Origin: Oceanobacillus sojae
Lineage (GTDB): Bacteria; Bacillota; Bacilli; Bacillales; Amphibacillaceae
Direction: 5' to 3'
DNA: 64,000 bases
NCBI RefSeq assembly: GCF_007991515.1
Contig: NZ_BJYM01000005.1
Span: 186,001-250,000 of the forward strand
Positions within the stretch are counted from its first letter, which is position 1, and each line of letters starts with the position of its first letter. The position numbers and the translations under genes are program-made. The notes under the pieces are model-generated. The model searched no databases, was not told the origin of the DNA, and saw nothing but the letters and a program-made list of their open reading frames with translations. Shown piece by piece: positions 52,304 to 61,561 of the stretch.

Positions 52304-55300
52304 TTATCTTAATTCTTTTTTACGAAATTTAGCAAGTACCTCATAAACAATCGGTACAATTACAAGCGTCAATAGTGTAGAGCTTGTTAAACCGCCAATT
52401 ACCGTAACACCAAGTCCTTTAGAGATCAGTCCGCCGCCTTCAGCTCCAATTGCCAGCGGAATAAGTGCCCCGACTGTCGCAAGAGCTGTCATCAGAATTG
52501 GACGAAGTCTTGTAGAACCAGCTTCCAGCAGTGCTTCTCTGGTAGAAAGCCCCTCCTTCTCCTGATGAATAACTCGGTCAATTAATACTACGGCATTGGT
52601 TACCACAATACCAATCAGCATCAATGCACCAATCATCGCGGAAACACTTAACGGTTCTTTTGCAATCCATAAGGCAACTAAGCTTCCTATTACTGTGAAT
52701 GGCAGTGAGAACAAAATTGCAAATGGCGCTAATGCACCGCCAAAGGTAACGACAAGTACGAAGTAGACAATTGCAATTGCTGCAAGCATTGCAAGCCCCA
52801 GCTGTGTAAAGGAATCATTGATTTCCTGGGTTACTCCGCCAAATTCTACTTTCACACCGCTTGGCAGATTCAATTCACTAATCTGTTCATCTACCTCATT
52901 TGATACCGCTCCAGCATTATTTGTCTTTATATCTGCTGTTAGAGATGCATACATTTTTCCGTCTCTTCGGTCAATTGTATCTGGTGATTTTCCATCTTTT
53001 ACTTTCACCACTTCTCCTACAGTAACCGTAGTTCCTAATGGCGTCTGGATCTCAATATCTGTTAAATCATCTATTGAATTATATTCTTTTTCTTCTGTTT
53101 CAACATAGACATTAACATCATCGCCATCATGTTTTACCGTAGTAAGAACTGGCGCTTCTCCCGCATTGCTCAAACTCATACCAATTTGAGCTGCTGTCAG
53201 TCCATATTGACTTAATTTTTCCTGATCAGCCACAAGTGTATACTGGTCATATGCTTCTGACATACTGGATTCGGCTTTCTCCAAATCACTGTTGTCTTCC
53301 AAAATTGGTAAAACTTGATCCGTAGCGGTTTGGATATCCTCCAAATTATCACCATATACATACAGTTCTAAGCCGCTGCCCATGCTGGCAAAATCCATGC
53401 TCTTCCATTCGCCATTTTCCGTATCTTCATTCAGCGCATCAATTACCTTGGCAGGCTCCTCACTGAAATTCTCAAAATCATCATCATACTCGATAAAGAA
53501 TAGCGCAGAATTGTCTCCGCCCATTCCCATCATACTAGTCATCGGATTACCGCCGCCAAGAGAATACTGATAAGTAGTAACACCCTCACGGTCGCTCAAG
53601 AAGCTTTCCGCATTACTTGCAGCTTCTTCTGCTTCTTCTTGTGTTTCTCCTGGTTCAGGGCTATACGTAGCCATAATCATTTTTTGTTCTTCATCCGGCA
53701 GGAAGCTTACGCCAATAACCGGAAGCAGGAATAAACTAAGTGCAAGTACGACAACAGCACCACCAAAAGTAACCAGCTTATGGTCCAATACCCAATTTAA
53801 TATACGCTTATAAAAAAGTGCTAATTTATTCGGCTTCTCAGCATGAACACTTTTTTCTTCAAACGTTTTGCTGTTTAATTTCTTCTTATATAAAGAATGA
53901 GCAAGCATTGGAACAACTGTCACTGCTACTAATAAGGAAGCAGCAAGCGCAAAAACAACTGCCAGTGCAAACGGCAGGAACAGTTCTCCAACCTGACCGC
54001 TTACCAGACCTAATGGTAAAAATACTGCTATGGTTACAACAGTAGATGAAAAAATTGGAACAAACATCTGTCTGGTTGCTTCACGTATTAAATCTTTTCC
54101 ATGTAATTTCTCACCCGGCAGAGACATTCTCCGGTATATATTTTCCATAACAACAATGGAATCATCAATTACCCGCCCAATAGCTACCGTTAAGGCACCT
54201 AACGTTAAAATGTTCAGAGTAATATCCATTTGCTGTAATAGGAATAAAGCCATCAATAAGGATAACGGAATGGAAATAATAGAAATCAATGTCGTTTTTA
54301 TACTTCTCAAAAATAGCAGGATAATAACGACTGCAAAAATAATCCCAAATAAAGCCTTATTCAACATTGTGTTGACAGATTCTTCAATAGGTTCTCCCTG
54401 GTCAAAGGTCGATGTTACTGTAAGCCCTAAATCATCTTCAAAATTTTCTGCTTCAGCTTTAACACCGTTTACCACATCTACCGTATTCGCATCCGCACTT
54501 TTCACAATTTGAATACCAATGGAGTCTTTCCCATTTGTCCGGGAAATGGATTCCGCTTCACCAACAAGTTCAATATCCGCAAGGTCATCAAGCTGTACTG
54601 TCGGCATTTCTATCGGAATCTGCTGCTCTGCTTCAGATTGATCAGGCATGTCGCCATCTGCTTCCGCACCTTGAGAAGGGTCCATCATAGCTTGATCCTG
54701 TTCACCCTGCTCCGGCATCCCTTCAGGAGGAGCCATTTCCTGCCCGCCGCCTGCTGTATCACCAGATGGTACCGCAGGGATTTCCAGCTCTTTCAAATCA
54801 TCGACTGATGTAATATCTCCATCAATTACCACATTTTTTACTTCTTTATCAAAAGTGGTTAATCCAAGTGGGAAAGTAACATCAGAGCCTTGGATAATTT
54901 GTTCAACTGTATCCTGATCTAATCCGTATTCATTTAATGCATCTTCATCAAAAGTAATATTAACCTGTTTCATCTGCTGCCCGGTAACCTGGACATCTGA
55001 AACTCCATCAATACCCTCTAAAGCCGGTACAACGTCCTGCTCCACACTGTTTGTTAATTCTTCTAAGCTGTGCTCATTATCACTAATGCTTAGAGCCATG
55101 ACCGGCAATGCATTGATACTTAATCTGGAAACTTCTGGATCTTCTGCTCCTTCAGGCAAAGAAAGATCAGACAATGCTTCATTCACTTCATCTATCGCCT
55201 TATCCATATCCTTGTCAAAGTCGAATTCTAATTGAACAGAAGACATATTTGCCATAGAAGAGGAAGTAACGTTTTCTATTCCTTCTAAATTCTGTACCCG

Positions 55301-55510
55301 CTGTTCAATCGGCTCTGTTACTTCATTAACAATCTCATCTGGAGCAGCCCCCGGATAAGTCGTCATAACAGAAACATTCGGAAGTGTAATATCAGGCATT
55401 GTTTCTTGTTTCATGTTTAAGCCTGCGTATAAGCCCGTAACAACTACCATAATGGTAAGAATCCATATGGCAAACTTATTATTAAGCGAAAAATTAATAA
55501 TCTTCTTCAA
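52304..55510 (-). CDS. RND-family efflux transporter (SwrC/AcrB-like)
   Basis: A 1068-residue HAE1-type RND exporter: 12 helices with two large extracellular domains, GIFVAVVIILLFLRS-like helix 2 neighbourhood, DDSIVVMEN in helix 4 (the proton-relay Asp region) and RVIHQEKEG near helix 10. The first extracellular loop (about residues 245-310) contains a Met/Gln/Glu-rich insertion. GTG at 55519 overlaps the ribosome site, so TTG at 55510 is the likelier start. Gram-positive members such as SwrC export surfactin or glycine betaine-type amphiphiles. Under the adjacent TetR. Confidence 0.9.
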   Translation of the reverse strand: MKKIINFSLNNKFAIWILTIMVVVTGLYAGLNMKQETMPDITLPNVSVMTTYPGAAPDEIVNEVTEPIEQRVQNLEGIENVTSSSMANMSSVQLEFDFDKDMDKAIDEVNEALSDLSLPEGAEDPEVSRLSINALPVMALSISDNEHSLEELTNSVEQDVVPALEGIDGVSDVQVTGQQMKQVNITFDEDALNEYGLDQDTVEQIIQGSDVTFPLGLTTFDKEVKNVVIDGDITSVDDLKELEIPAVPSGDTAGGGQEMAPPEGMPEQGEQDQAMMDPSQGAEADGDMPDQSEAEQQIPIEMPTVQLDDLADIELVGEAESISRTNGKDSIGIQIVKSADANTVDVVNGVKAEAENFEDDLGLTVTSTFDQGEPIEESVNTMLNKALFGIIFAVVIILLFLRSIKTTLISIISIPLSLLMALFLLQQMDITLNILTLGALTVAIGRVIDDSIVVMENIYRRMSLPGEKLHGKDLIREATRQMFVPIFSSTVVTIAVFLPLGLVSGQVGELFLPFALAVVFALAASLLVAVTVVPMLAHSLYKKKLNSKTFEEKSVHAEKPNKLALFYKRILNWVLDHKLVTFGGAVVVLALSLFLLPVIGVSFLPDEEQKMIMATYSPEPGETQEEAEEAASNAESFLSDREGVTTYQYSLGGGNPMTSMMGMGGDNSALFFIEYDDDFENFSEEPAKVIDALNEDTENGEWKSMDFASMGSGLELYVYGDNLEDIQTATDQVLPILEDNSDLEKAESSMSEAYDQYTLVADQEKLSQYGLTAAQIGMSLSNAGEAPVLTTVKHDGDDVNVYVETEEKEYNSIDDLTDIEIQTPLGTTVTVGEVVKVKDGKSPDTIDRRDGKMYASLTADIKTNNAGAVSNEVDEQISELNLPSGVKVEFGGVTQEINDSFTQLGLAMLAAIAIVYFVLVVTFGGALAPFAILFSLPFTVIGSLVALWIAKEPLSVSAMIGALMLIGIVVTNAVVLIDRVIHQEKEGLSTREALLEAGSTRLRPILMTALATVGALIPLAIGAEGGGLISKGLGVTVIGGLTSSTLLTLVIVPIVYEVLAKFRKKELR

Positions 55511-55639
55511 ATAGTACACCTTCTTGTATAGTATGTTTAAAAACTAATTGTCTAAATATATCTTATTGTATCCTGCTCCATCTTTACTGGCATAAACGAT
55601 TTATAAATGCCATGCAGGATTATGTTCTTTCACTTCTCT

Positions 55640-56260
55640 TTATTCACTCCCTCTATATAATCCCTTTTTAAGTAAATTTATTTCAAACAGGTATTTATTC
55701 AAAGCATCTTCAAATGTGCTCTGTCTGGCAAACTGCTTCATTAAATTTTGAAATGTTACTGCCATCATAATTTCCATCACATGAACAACTTCCTCATCAT
55801 TAGAAATGTTCAGCTTTTCCTTATCGATACCTGCTATAACCTCTAAAAAAGGTTTGCTGATTCCAGTTTCCCTAAAATCACTAAATATTTTATTTTCCAT
55901 TTTATAATCCATATTTAAAAATACATTTCTAAAAAAATCACGATTTTTTTGTACCTGGAATTCTTTTAGCATTCTTTGGAAGGTTTCCGTAAATGTTTCA
56001 AACAGATTCCCGTTATTTTTCTTCAGAATAGAGATAAACTCCTCACTATTCAACTTCATCTGTTTTTCTAATAAATAATAAAAAGCATCCTCTTTACCAT
56101 CAAAATACTGATAAAAGCTTCCTCTCGGTATATCTGCATTTTTAATAATATTTGAAACAGATGCTTTATTTAAAGGCTTATTCGAAAATTCCTTTTTAGC
56201 AGCGGCAAGTAAGTTATCCTGTTTTTCTTTTGGTAAATTGAAAAATGTTTGTCTAGGCAC
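55640..56260 (-). CDS. TetR-family regulator of RND exporter (YerO-like)
   Basis: A 206-residue TetR protein. The GTG at 56260 is preferred: AGGAGGGGG sits just upstream and the protein then begins as PRQTFFNLPKEKQ, as in YerO. The HTH is NKASVSNIIKNADIPRGSFYQYF. An in-frame ATG at 56287 lies within the operator and has no site. Cotranscribed with the RND gene 120 bases downstream. Its probable operators at 56282-56361 match the TetR operator at 3900-3912. Confidence 0.88.
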   Translation of the reverse strand: MPRQTFFNLPKEKQDNLLAAAKKEFSNKPLNKASVSNIIKNADIPRGSFYQYFDGKEDAFYYLLEKQMKLNSEEFISILKKNNGNLFETFTETFQRMLKEFQVQKNRDFFRNVFLNMDYKMENKIFSDFRETGISKPFLEVIAGIDKEKLNISNDEEVVHVMEIMMAVTFQNLMKQFARQSTFEDALNKYLFEINLLKKGLYRGSE

Positions 56261-56281
56261 AATCCCCCTCCTATCTAAATA

Positions 56282-56361
56282 TGACACTTTGTCGCATATG
56301 AACTTGATTAATCTTATATGATAAAGATTTTATTGTCAATTTTAAAAGCGACACATTGTCA
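56282..56361 (-). promoter_or_regulatory. RND/TetR promoter bracketed by two TetR operators
   Basis: Minus-strand TTGACA (56334-56339), 17-base spacer, TAAGAT (56311-56316). TGACACTTTGTCGC (56282-56295) lies downstream near the ribosome site and GCGACACATTGTCA (56348-56361) upstream; they are inverted copies with two mismatches. Bracketing by two operators suggests looping or dual block. Confidence 0.7.
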
Positions 56362-56438
56362 CTTTTATGTAAAGTTATAATACTGAAAGCATAAATCCAG
56401 TCCATTTACAGCACTGTAAAAATGACAGACTAACAAAA

Positions 56439-57467
56439 TTATTTTGATTTCTGCTCTCTTATCCTATTTATTCGATCAATCATTTTAATTGGCTCATCGG
56501 ATCTAAAAACAACAGTTTTAACCTGTTTCTTCCTTCCGTAAGTACCTTTCATTAAAACCGGCTCTTTTAAAATAATTTCATATTGCGGGGAATCCATATT
56601 TAACAATGAATAATAGGTATCTTTCGGTATCTTATCTTCAATTCCCCCTTGTTTTGCATTTTTTATACTTTCTATATTTCTAATCTCCAACTCAACACTG
56701 CTTTGATAGCCAAGACGTATAATTAGACTGTTTTGATTGATAACATGGGGTAAAAATCTTGCAGAGTTATAAAGGCCAACCATATACAATAAAGCGTAAA
56801 TATTTAATACTGTAAAAATCCATGCAGCAATGTTACTCCACCATTGAATAACAAAATGGAACAACGCTCCTTCTAAAACAATGATAATTGAAAACACGAT
56901 TACTATTGTTTTAATCTGTGATGTTTTATGATAGGTAAAAACTTCACTTCTTTTTATATTTATCTTTTTGAACCATACCAATACTGCATAATAAAAAATA
57001 CTGATTTCCGTAATGACTGCTTCTAAGAAAAATCCCTTTCCTAATTTTGGTTCAAGCAGCCTTCTTGCTGTTTCAAGAAATGTATAACCTCCATTTGAAT
57101 TAATTTCCTTATAACGAATAATGCCTTTAACTATATTGTACACAATAATAATAGCGACACTAATCTGCACAATAGGCAGAAGCCATACTAAAATTTCGTT
57201 AAAAAAATATTTTTGAGAAGATGGAATAATAAAATAAGAAAGCCCTAAACATAAAATAAATGATAAATATAATAGTATTTTTGGCATGGACCCGGGTAGT
57301 ATCAAAAAGAAATAAATACTCAATGGGCATAAAATGATTAGAGCTAACGTTAATAATATTACGGTTAAGCTATTAATATTACTTAAACGGAAAATAATAA
57401 AGCTGCTTATCATTATAATAGAAAGAATCATAAGTAAAATGGATATTTGCAGGCGATTAACCCTCAT
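56439..57467 (-). CDS. Multi-pass membrane protein of unknown function
   Basis: About 342 residues; eight to nine hydrophobic helices (about 5-190 and 200-235) followed by a cytoplasmic beta-rich C-terminal part (about 250-340) with repeated basic and acidic residues. No motif I recognise; similar Bacillus proteins are often mislabelled carotene monooxygenase. ATG codons at 57491, 57473 and 57467 are possible; AAAGGAG nine bases upstream favours 57467. It follows the MerR gene on the same strand (about 70 bases), so it is a likely target. Confidence 0.6.
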   Translation of the reverse strand: MRVNRLQISILLMILSIIMISSFIIFRLSNINSLTVILLTLALIILCPLSIYFFLILPGSMPKILLYLSFILCLGLSYFIIPSSQKYFFNEILVWLLPIVQISVAIIIVYNIVKGIIRYKEINSNGGYTFLETARRLLEPKLGKGFFLEAVITEISIFYYAVLVWFKKINIKRSEVFTYHKTSQIKTIVIVFSIIIVLEGALFHFVIQWWSNIAAWIFTVLNIYALLYMVGLYNSARFLPHVINQNSLIIRLGYQSSVELEIRNIESIKNAKQGGIEDKIPKDTYYSLLNMDSPQYEIILKEPVLMKGTYGRKKQVKTVVFRSDEPIKMIDRINRIREQKSK

Positions 57468-57540
57468 ATTCATTTTCTCCTTTGCTGCCATGATTTGTTC
57501 TATTGTTTTCTTTACTTAATATTCTTGAGGCTTCAGCAGT

Positions 57541-58248
57541 TTAATCTTGGAACCCTTTTGATATATACGAAAAATGATATAATGAACTTTCTTCTGTTTT
57601 CAGCTTTTCCAGTTCTTCTTGATACTTTGGTTCCAAAATTTTGTTTAAAATTTTTTCCATTTGTTTCATTAAATTTTGAACTTCTATATTATGTGAGGGA
57701 ACTCCATTCTCATAAAGGCCTTGTAATTTATTTATAGCGATCAACAGATCATTTTCCGTGTTCATTCTTTCTTCTTTGGTCATATGCTGCATAAATACTT
57801 GATCAACAACTGATTTAGAAACTTTGGTGGATAGCCAGTTTTTCTGTCTTTTTTCAAATTGAAGGGAATGAATGATAGCCAGCAGCAGATCACTTTCAAT
57901 CTTTTTATCTTGAATTAATTGTTCTACTCTCGAAAAAGTATCAATAATATGATTTATTTCGTCCCTTTTCTTCTTAAGTAACTCTTTCTGTTTATATAAT
58001 GTATCGTGTACGCTAGCTGTTGAATTCTTAGAAAGATATTCAATGACCTCTTTTAAAGAATATCCTAAATATTTTAGTGTTAAGATTTTCTGCATTTTAA
58101 ATATGTCTTCATGACTGTAGAGTCGATATCCATTTTCTGTATAGCTGGTTGGAGTGAGCACTCCCTTGCGATCATAATAATGAAGAGTTCGTTCTGTGAC
58201 GCCTGTCAATTCGGCGAATTTTTTTACTGTATACATTTTTTTATTCAA
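57541..58248 (-). CDS. MerR-family transcriptional regulator
   Basis: A 235-residue MerR protein: HTH (about 5-72, TERTLHYYDRKGVLTPTSY) and a dimerisation helix (about 78-115), then a C-terminal helical domain (about 120-235) not like TipAS. TTG start at 58248 after GGAGAG; an ATG at 58236 is an alternative. Its own promoter (58276-58307) has the elongated spacer characteristic of MerR control, so it probably regulates itself and the membrane protein downstream. Confidence 0.85.
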   Translation of the reverse strand: MNKKMYTVKKFAELTGVTERTLHYYDRKGVLTPTSYTENGYRLYSHEDIFKMQKILTLKYLGYSLKEVIEYLSKNSTASVHDTLYKQKELLKKKRDEINHIIDTFSRVEQLIQDKKIESDLLLAIIHSLQFEKRQKNWLSTKVSKSVVDQVFMQHMTKEERMNTENDLLIAINKLQGLYENGVPSHNIEVQNLMKQMEKILNKILEPKYQEELEKLKTEESSLYHFSYISKGFQD

Positions 58249-58275
58249 ATCCGTTCTCTCCTTCCTTCATTATTA

Positions 58276-58307
58276 CATTCTAAAGTATGACGTTAGGTCA
58301 TAGTCAA
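58276..58307 (-). promoter_or_regulatory. MerR-type promoter with 20-bp spacer and perfect dyad
   Basis: Minus-strand TTGACT (58302-58307) and TAGAAT (58276-58281) are 20 bases apart. The spacer contains the perfect inverted repeat TATGAC-GTTAG-GTCATA (58286-58302), abutting the -35. Long spacers with a central dyad require MerR-type DNA untwisting for activity. Confidence 0.7.
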
Positions 58308-58459
58308 TTTTTATATATAACAATATTTATAATCATTGGTGCAGTATCTTTTTATTTGACTTTATTACATTAAAATAATTGTATAAGAAGAAAAAATTGT
58401 TATTAGTTTTTTTAAGTCTACTTTTAAAAAAACTAGCTATTGAGAGAGGTTGTGTAATT

Positions 58460-58879
58460 ATGAATCCAATAAAAAAAGTATACGGATATATTACAAGGGT
58501 AAAGAACGATAAAATACAAGTTCTTGTTTTCCAGCATTCTAACCCTGAAGCTGGGATACAAATACCTAAAGGAACTGTGGAGGCAAAAGAGGAGATAGAT
58601 TATGCCATCATCAGGGAAGTAAAAGAAGAAACAGGATTGCAAAAGTTTAAAGTAGAAGGATTGATTACAGAAGATTTTTGGAAAAGTGATGATGGGTCTA
58701 TTCATCACAGGTTCTTTTATAAGATAACTGTACTGGATGCCCCTGATGAATGGGAATATCAGCCAACCGGGGGCGGTGAAGAATCAGGGCTGACCTTCCA
58801 CTATTTTTGGATTTTTTCTCAAAATGAAACAGAACTTGTCCGGGGGCACGGAGATTACTTAGATTATATTTTTCAATAG
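58460..58879 (+). CDS. Nudix hydrolase
   Basis: About 139 residues with a Nudix box: GTVEAKEEIDYAIIREVKEE then TGL (G..E..REVKEETGL). The first glycine is preceded by IPK rather than GG, as in some RNA-pyrophosphohydrolase-like or dinucleotide Nudix enzymes. ATG at 58460 after GAGAGAGG; the longer frame from 58379 lacks a site. Substrate unknown. Confidence 0.85.
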   Translation: MNPIKKVYGYITRVKNDKIQVLVFQHSNPEAGIQIPKGTVEAKEEIDYAIIREVKEETGLQKFKVEGLITEDFWKSDDGSIHHRFFYKITVLDAPDEWEYQPTGGGEESGLTFHYFWIFSQNETELVRGHGDYLDYIFQ

Positions 58880-58893
58880 GCTTTGCTCAAAAA

Positions 58894-58934
58894 TAAACAT
58901 GGCTGCAGCTTCTAAGAAGCTGCAGCCATGTTTA
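58894..58934. terminator. Perfect long hairpin after Nudix gene
   Basis: TAAACATGGCTGCAGCTTC pairs perfectly with its complement around a TAA loop, 58894-58934; T-rich follow-on on the plus strand. Overlaps the 3' end of the convergent small membrane gene. Confidence 0.85.
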
Positions 58935-59135
58935 TAGACTTTCTTTATTTTGCCTATTATTCTTCTTTTCCGCATAATAGGTCCGCGTATAATAAACGAT
59001 CCAAAACAGGACGAGGGATGAAAAGGCATAAGGGAATCCATCATTATTCGGAATAAAGATAATCAGCGAAATGCCAATTAATAACGTCGGCGGCATAAGT
59101 ATCCAATAACGTTTATTTTTAAAAACTTTCATCAT
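58932..59135 (-). CDS. Small two-helix membrane protein
   Basis: About 67 residues, two helices (about 8-28 and 35-53) and a basic tail ending near the terminator. The ATG at 59135 (or 59132) follows AAGGGG; the first in-frame ATG at 59153 lies on it. Unknown function. Confidence 0.55.
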   Translation of the reverse strand: MMKVFKNKRYWILMPPTLLIGISLIIFIPNNDGFPYAFSSLVLFWIVYYTRTYYAEKKNNRQNKESL

Positions 59136-59244
59136 AACCATCCCCTTCTTCAAATAAGCAGAAATCCTGTCAAGATAATGTTATTGTATTTTATCATCAA
59201 TGTCTATTAGGCCTAATCCCTCTTATACTCTTCTATTGTGTAAA

Positions 59245-59280
59245 AAGCCGCTCATTCAATACATATGAATGAAGCGGCTT
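59245..59280 (-). terminator. Terminator of YfmJ-type gene
   Basis: AAGCCGCTCATTC pairs with GAATGAAGCGGCTT with one unpaired base; minus strand ends in TTTTT. Just past the oxidoreductase stop. Confidence 0.8.
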
Positions 59281-59295
59281 CCTTTTCCTGTAATC

Positions 59296-60309
59296 CTATT
59301 CTTTATCAGCGACCTTCACAAGCTGTTTTCCAATATTCTCACCAGAAAACAATCCTAAGAAAGCATCTGGAATGGCATGAAACCCTTTGTGAATCGTTTC
59401 TTCAAATTTCAATTCTCCATTGGAAACTGCTTCTTCCAATGCTTGGTATGCTTCATCATAGTGTTCAGCAAAATCTCCAATCAGTAATCCCTGCATTTTC
59501 ACACGCGATTTAATAAGAAATTGTTGAACACGCAAACCAATATCTTTCTCTCCCTCTTCTAAGTTGTATGTAGAAATTGCGCCACATACAGGTACACGGG
59601 CGAATACATTTAACAAAGGCCAAACAGCATCTGAAATTTCTCCGCCAACATTTTCATAATAGACATCAATTCCATCCGGACATGTTTCTTTCAGCTGCTC
59701 GCTGACATTTCCTTTTTTATATTCCACTGCAGCATCGTATCCCAGAGTTTCTGTAATATACTTGGCCTTTTCCTTTGACCCGACAATCCCGACAACTCGT
59801 GAACCAACTTTCTTAGCCAATTGCCCTGCTACTTGCCCGACTGCTCCTGCTGCTCCAGAGATAACCACCGTTTCTCCTTTTTTAGGTTCACCAATATGCA
59901 TCATTCCAAAATATGCAGTCAGTGCAGGCATTCCCAGCACGCTAAGTGCATTGCTTGGGCTTAAATCGTTTGTTCTGACCTTGCGAACCTTATCCGCCTT
60001 AACAACGTTGTATTCCTGAAAATCAAGATTTCCTGTCACTAAATCACCTGAAGTAAACTGGTCGCTGTTTGACTTCATTACTTGACTAACATTCCCTCCC
60101 ACTAAAGGAGCTCCGACCTCAAATGGCGCTGCATATGAAGGTGCATCAGACATTCTTCCCCGCATGTAAGGATCGACGGAAACATATAATGTTTTCAGTA
60201 ATATTTCCCCTTCTTCAGGTTCATTGACTTCAACCTTTTTAAATTGAAATGTATCCTTATCTGGCAATCCATTCGGCCGCTCTTGTAATATCAATTGTTC
60301 TTGTTCCAT
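59296..60309 (-). CDS. NADP-dependent oxidoreductase, YfmJ/CurA-like
   Basis: A 337-residue medium-chain dehydrogenase/reductase without zinc ligands. N-terminal DPYMRGRMSD (about 49-58) and the NADPH-binding GAAGAVGQVAGQLAKKVG (about 147-164) match the leukotriene B4 dehydrogenase-like group (YfmJ, CurA), which reduces activated double bonds. GAGGAATATAG precedes the ATG. Monocistronic. Confidence 0.9.
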   Translation of the reverse strand: MEQEQLILQERPNGLPDKDTFQFKKVEVNEPEEGEILLKTLYVSVDPYMRGRMSDAPSYAAPFEVGAPLVGGNVSQVMKSNSDQFTSGDLVTGNLDFQEYNVVKADKVRKVRTNDLSPSNALSVLGMPALTAYFGMMHIGEPKKGETVVISGAAGAVGQVAGQLAKKVGSRVVGIVGSKEKAKYITETLGYDAAVEYKKGNVSEQLKETCPDGIDVYYENVGGEISDAVWPLLNVFARVPVCGAISTYNLEEGEKDIGLRVQQFLIKSRVKMQGLLIGDFAEHYDEAYQALEEAVSNGELKFEETIHKGFHAIPDAFLGLFSGENIGKQLVKVADKE

Positions 60310-60522
60310 TTCTATATTCCTCCTTAACCTGCTATCTATTATGCAGTAATTAATATTTGCTATACTTCACTTTTCCTTTCTATTTAAAACTATAAACATG
60401 TAAAATTCCCTCTATCTAAAATTTTTTCAGCTCTATCCATGCAAAAATATCGATTATTAGGTACAATGAAAGTTCTAAATCAACAATGATGGAAAAACAT
60501 TTACAGAAAGAAGGTTATTAGA

Positions 60523-61233
60523 TTGGGAAAACAAAAAGTATCTCCTGTACCTTTTTTTATAGTAGGGATACTATTTTTAATTTTATTTGGAGCTATTTCC
60601 TGGGGAGTGTATTTTGACAGCAGTTGGATCAGATCTTTTGATCTGGCATGGATTGACCGGATCCAAGGTTCTATCTCTGAAGGGAAAACATCCTTTATTA
60701 TAAAAGTAACAGAGCTCGGAAGTATGAAGCTGGTTATTGCTTTTACAATTATTATTGCTATTGTATTATTCTTTAAGCGCAGGTTTGCTGAAGGATTGTG
60801 GTTTGGGGGAACAATCCTTTTTTGTGCAGCTATCGGAGGAAAAATTCTAAAGAAAATATTTGATCGTGACCGCCCCGCATTTTTACAGCTTATCGAGAAA
60901 ACCAATGAAAGCTTCCCGAGCGGACATGCCACAGCAACTACTATTTTCTATGGGTTCATTGGATTAGTACTTATACTTACTGCTGTTCAAATTTGGAAAA
61001 AAGTAATTGTCGCCTTCATCGCGCTTTTGTGGATTGGCTTTATATTGTATACAAGAATTTATTTAGGAGTTCACTTCCCAACCGATGTACTTGCCGGATT
61101 TTTATATGGAACAGCTGTTGTATTCATTTCAATAGGTGTCTATTTACTTGTCCAGCAGCCACTTCGTCATCTGCTTGAAAAACTAAATCTAGTTGATAAA
61201 AGTAAGACTTTTGAAAGAGCAGAGAATTACTAG
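60523..61233 (+). CDS. PAP2-family phosphatase (PgpB/YodM-like)
   Basis: A 236-residue integral membrane phosphatase with six helices. The three PAP2 motifs are KIFDRDRPAF (K-x6-RP type), SFPSGHATATT and RIYLGVHFPTDVLAG. It dephosphorylates undecaprenyl pyrophosphate, phosphatidylglycerophosphate or similar lipids. TTG start, after GAAGG. Monocistronic. Confidence 0.88.
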   Translation: MGKQKVSPVPFFIVGILFLILFGAISWGVYFDSSWIRSFDLAWIDRIQGSISEGKTSFIIKVTELGSMKLVIAFTIIIAIVLFFKRRFAEGLWFGGTILFCAAIGGKILKKIFDRDRPAFLQLIEKTNESFPSGHATATTIFYGFIGLVLILTAVQIWKKVIVAFIALLWIGFILYTRIYLGVHFPTDVLAGFLYGTAVVFISIGVYLLVQQPLRHLLEKLNLVDKSKTFERAENY

Positions 61234-61303
61234 AAGAAGTCAGCGCACAGAGAAATCAGCAGGTTAAAAAGCAAATAATTATAAGAAATACCAACATATA
61301 AAG

Positions 61304-61363
61304 AAAAATCCGAACTTATCTGTATTCTAACAAAAGAATATCAAATGATAGTTCGGATTTTTT
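61304..61363. terminator. Bidirectional terminator after PAP2 gene
   Basis: AAAAATCCGAACT (61304-61316) pairs with AGTTCGGATTTTT (61350-61362). T-runs on both strands. Confidence 0.8.
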
Positions 61364-61478
61364 ACTGGCCGAGATATTCATATCTCAGCCTTTACGAAAT
61401 TTGCGGCGGAAGAACATGCAGTTCACATCTACATATATAATACGTTGTCTCCCGACTTACGCAAATCAGCTCATCGCA
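61304..61478 (-). ncRNA. Candidate small RNA downstream of rarA
   Basis: The gap 61234-61561 holds no gene. On the minus strand an extended -10, TGCTATACT (-10 at 61485-61490), would start an RNA near 61478 that ends at the terminator (61304-61363), about 170 bases. 5' AAATTGCG can pair (one bulge) with a downstream CGCAAATTT, and a strong internal hairpin GGCTGAGATA/TATCTCGGCC (61370-61393) follows. Size and closing stem recall a small regulatory RNA, but I cannot match it to a known family. The -35 is weak. Confidence 0.35.
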
Positions 61479-61561
61479 ATTTAAAGTATAGCATTGTTTT
61501 CGTTAAAACGCCATGCTTCAGTTCTGCTTTGTTACCGGAAAAGCTTCAACCGATTAGATTC

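Noticed and set aside
60501-60932. Minus-strand frame of 143 codons
   Set aside because: Antisense to the PAP2 gene, which has three catalytic motifs and a better start.
61370-61478. 6S RNA identity
   Set aside because: Size and closing stem are suggestive because 6S lies near aspS/yrvM in Bacillus subtilis, but no matching sequence or aspS neighbour is visible.
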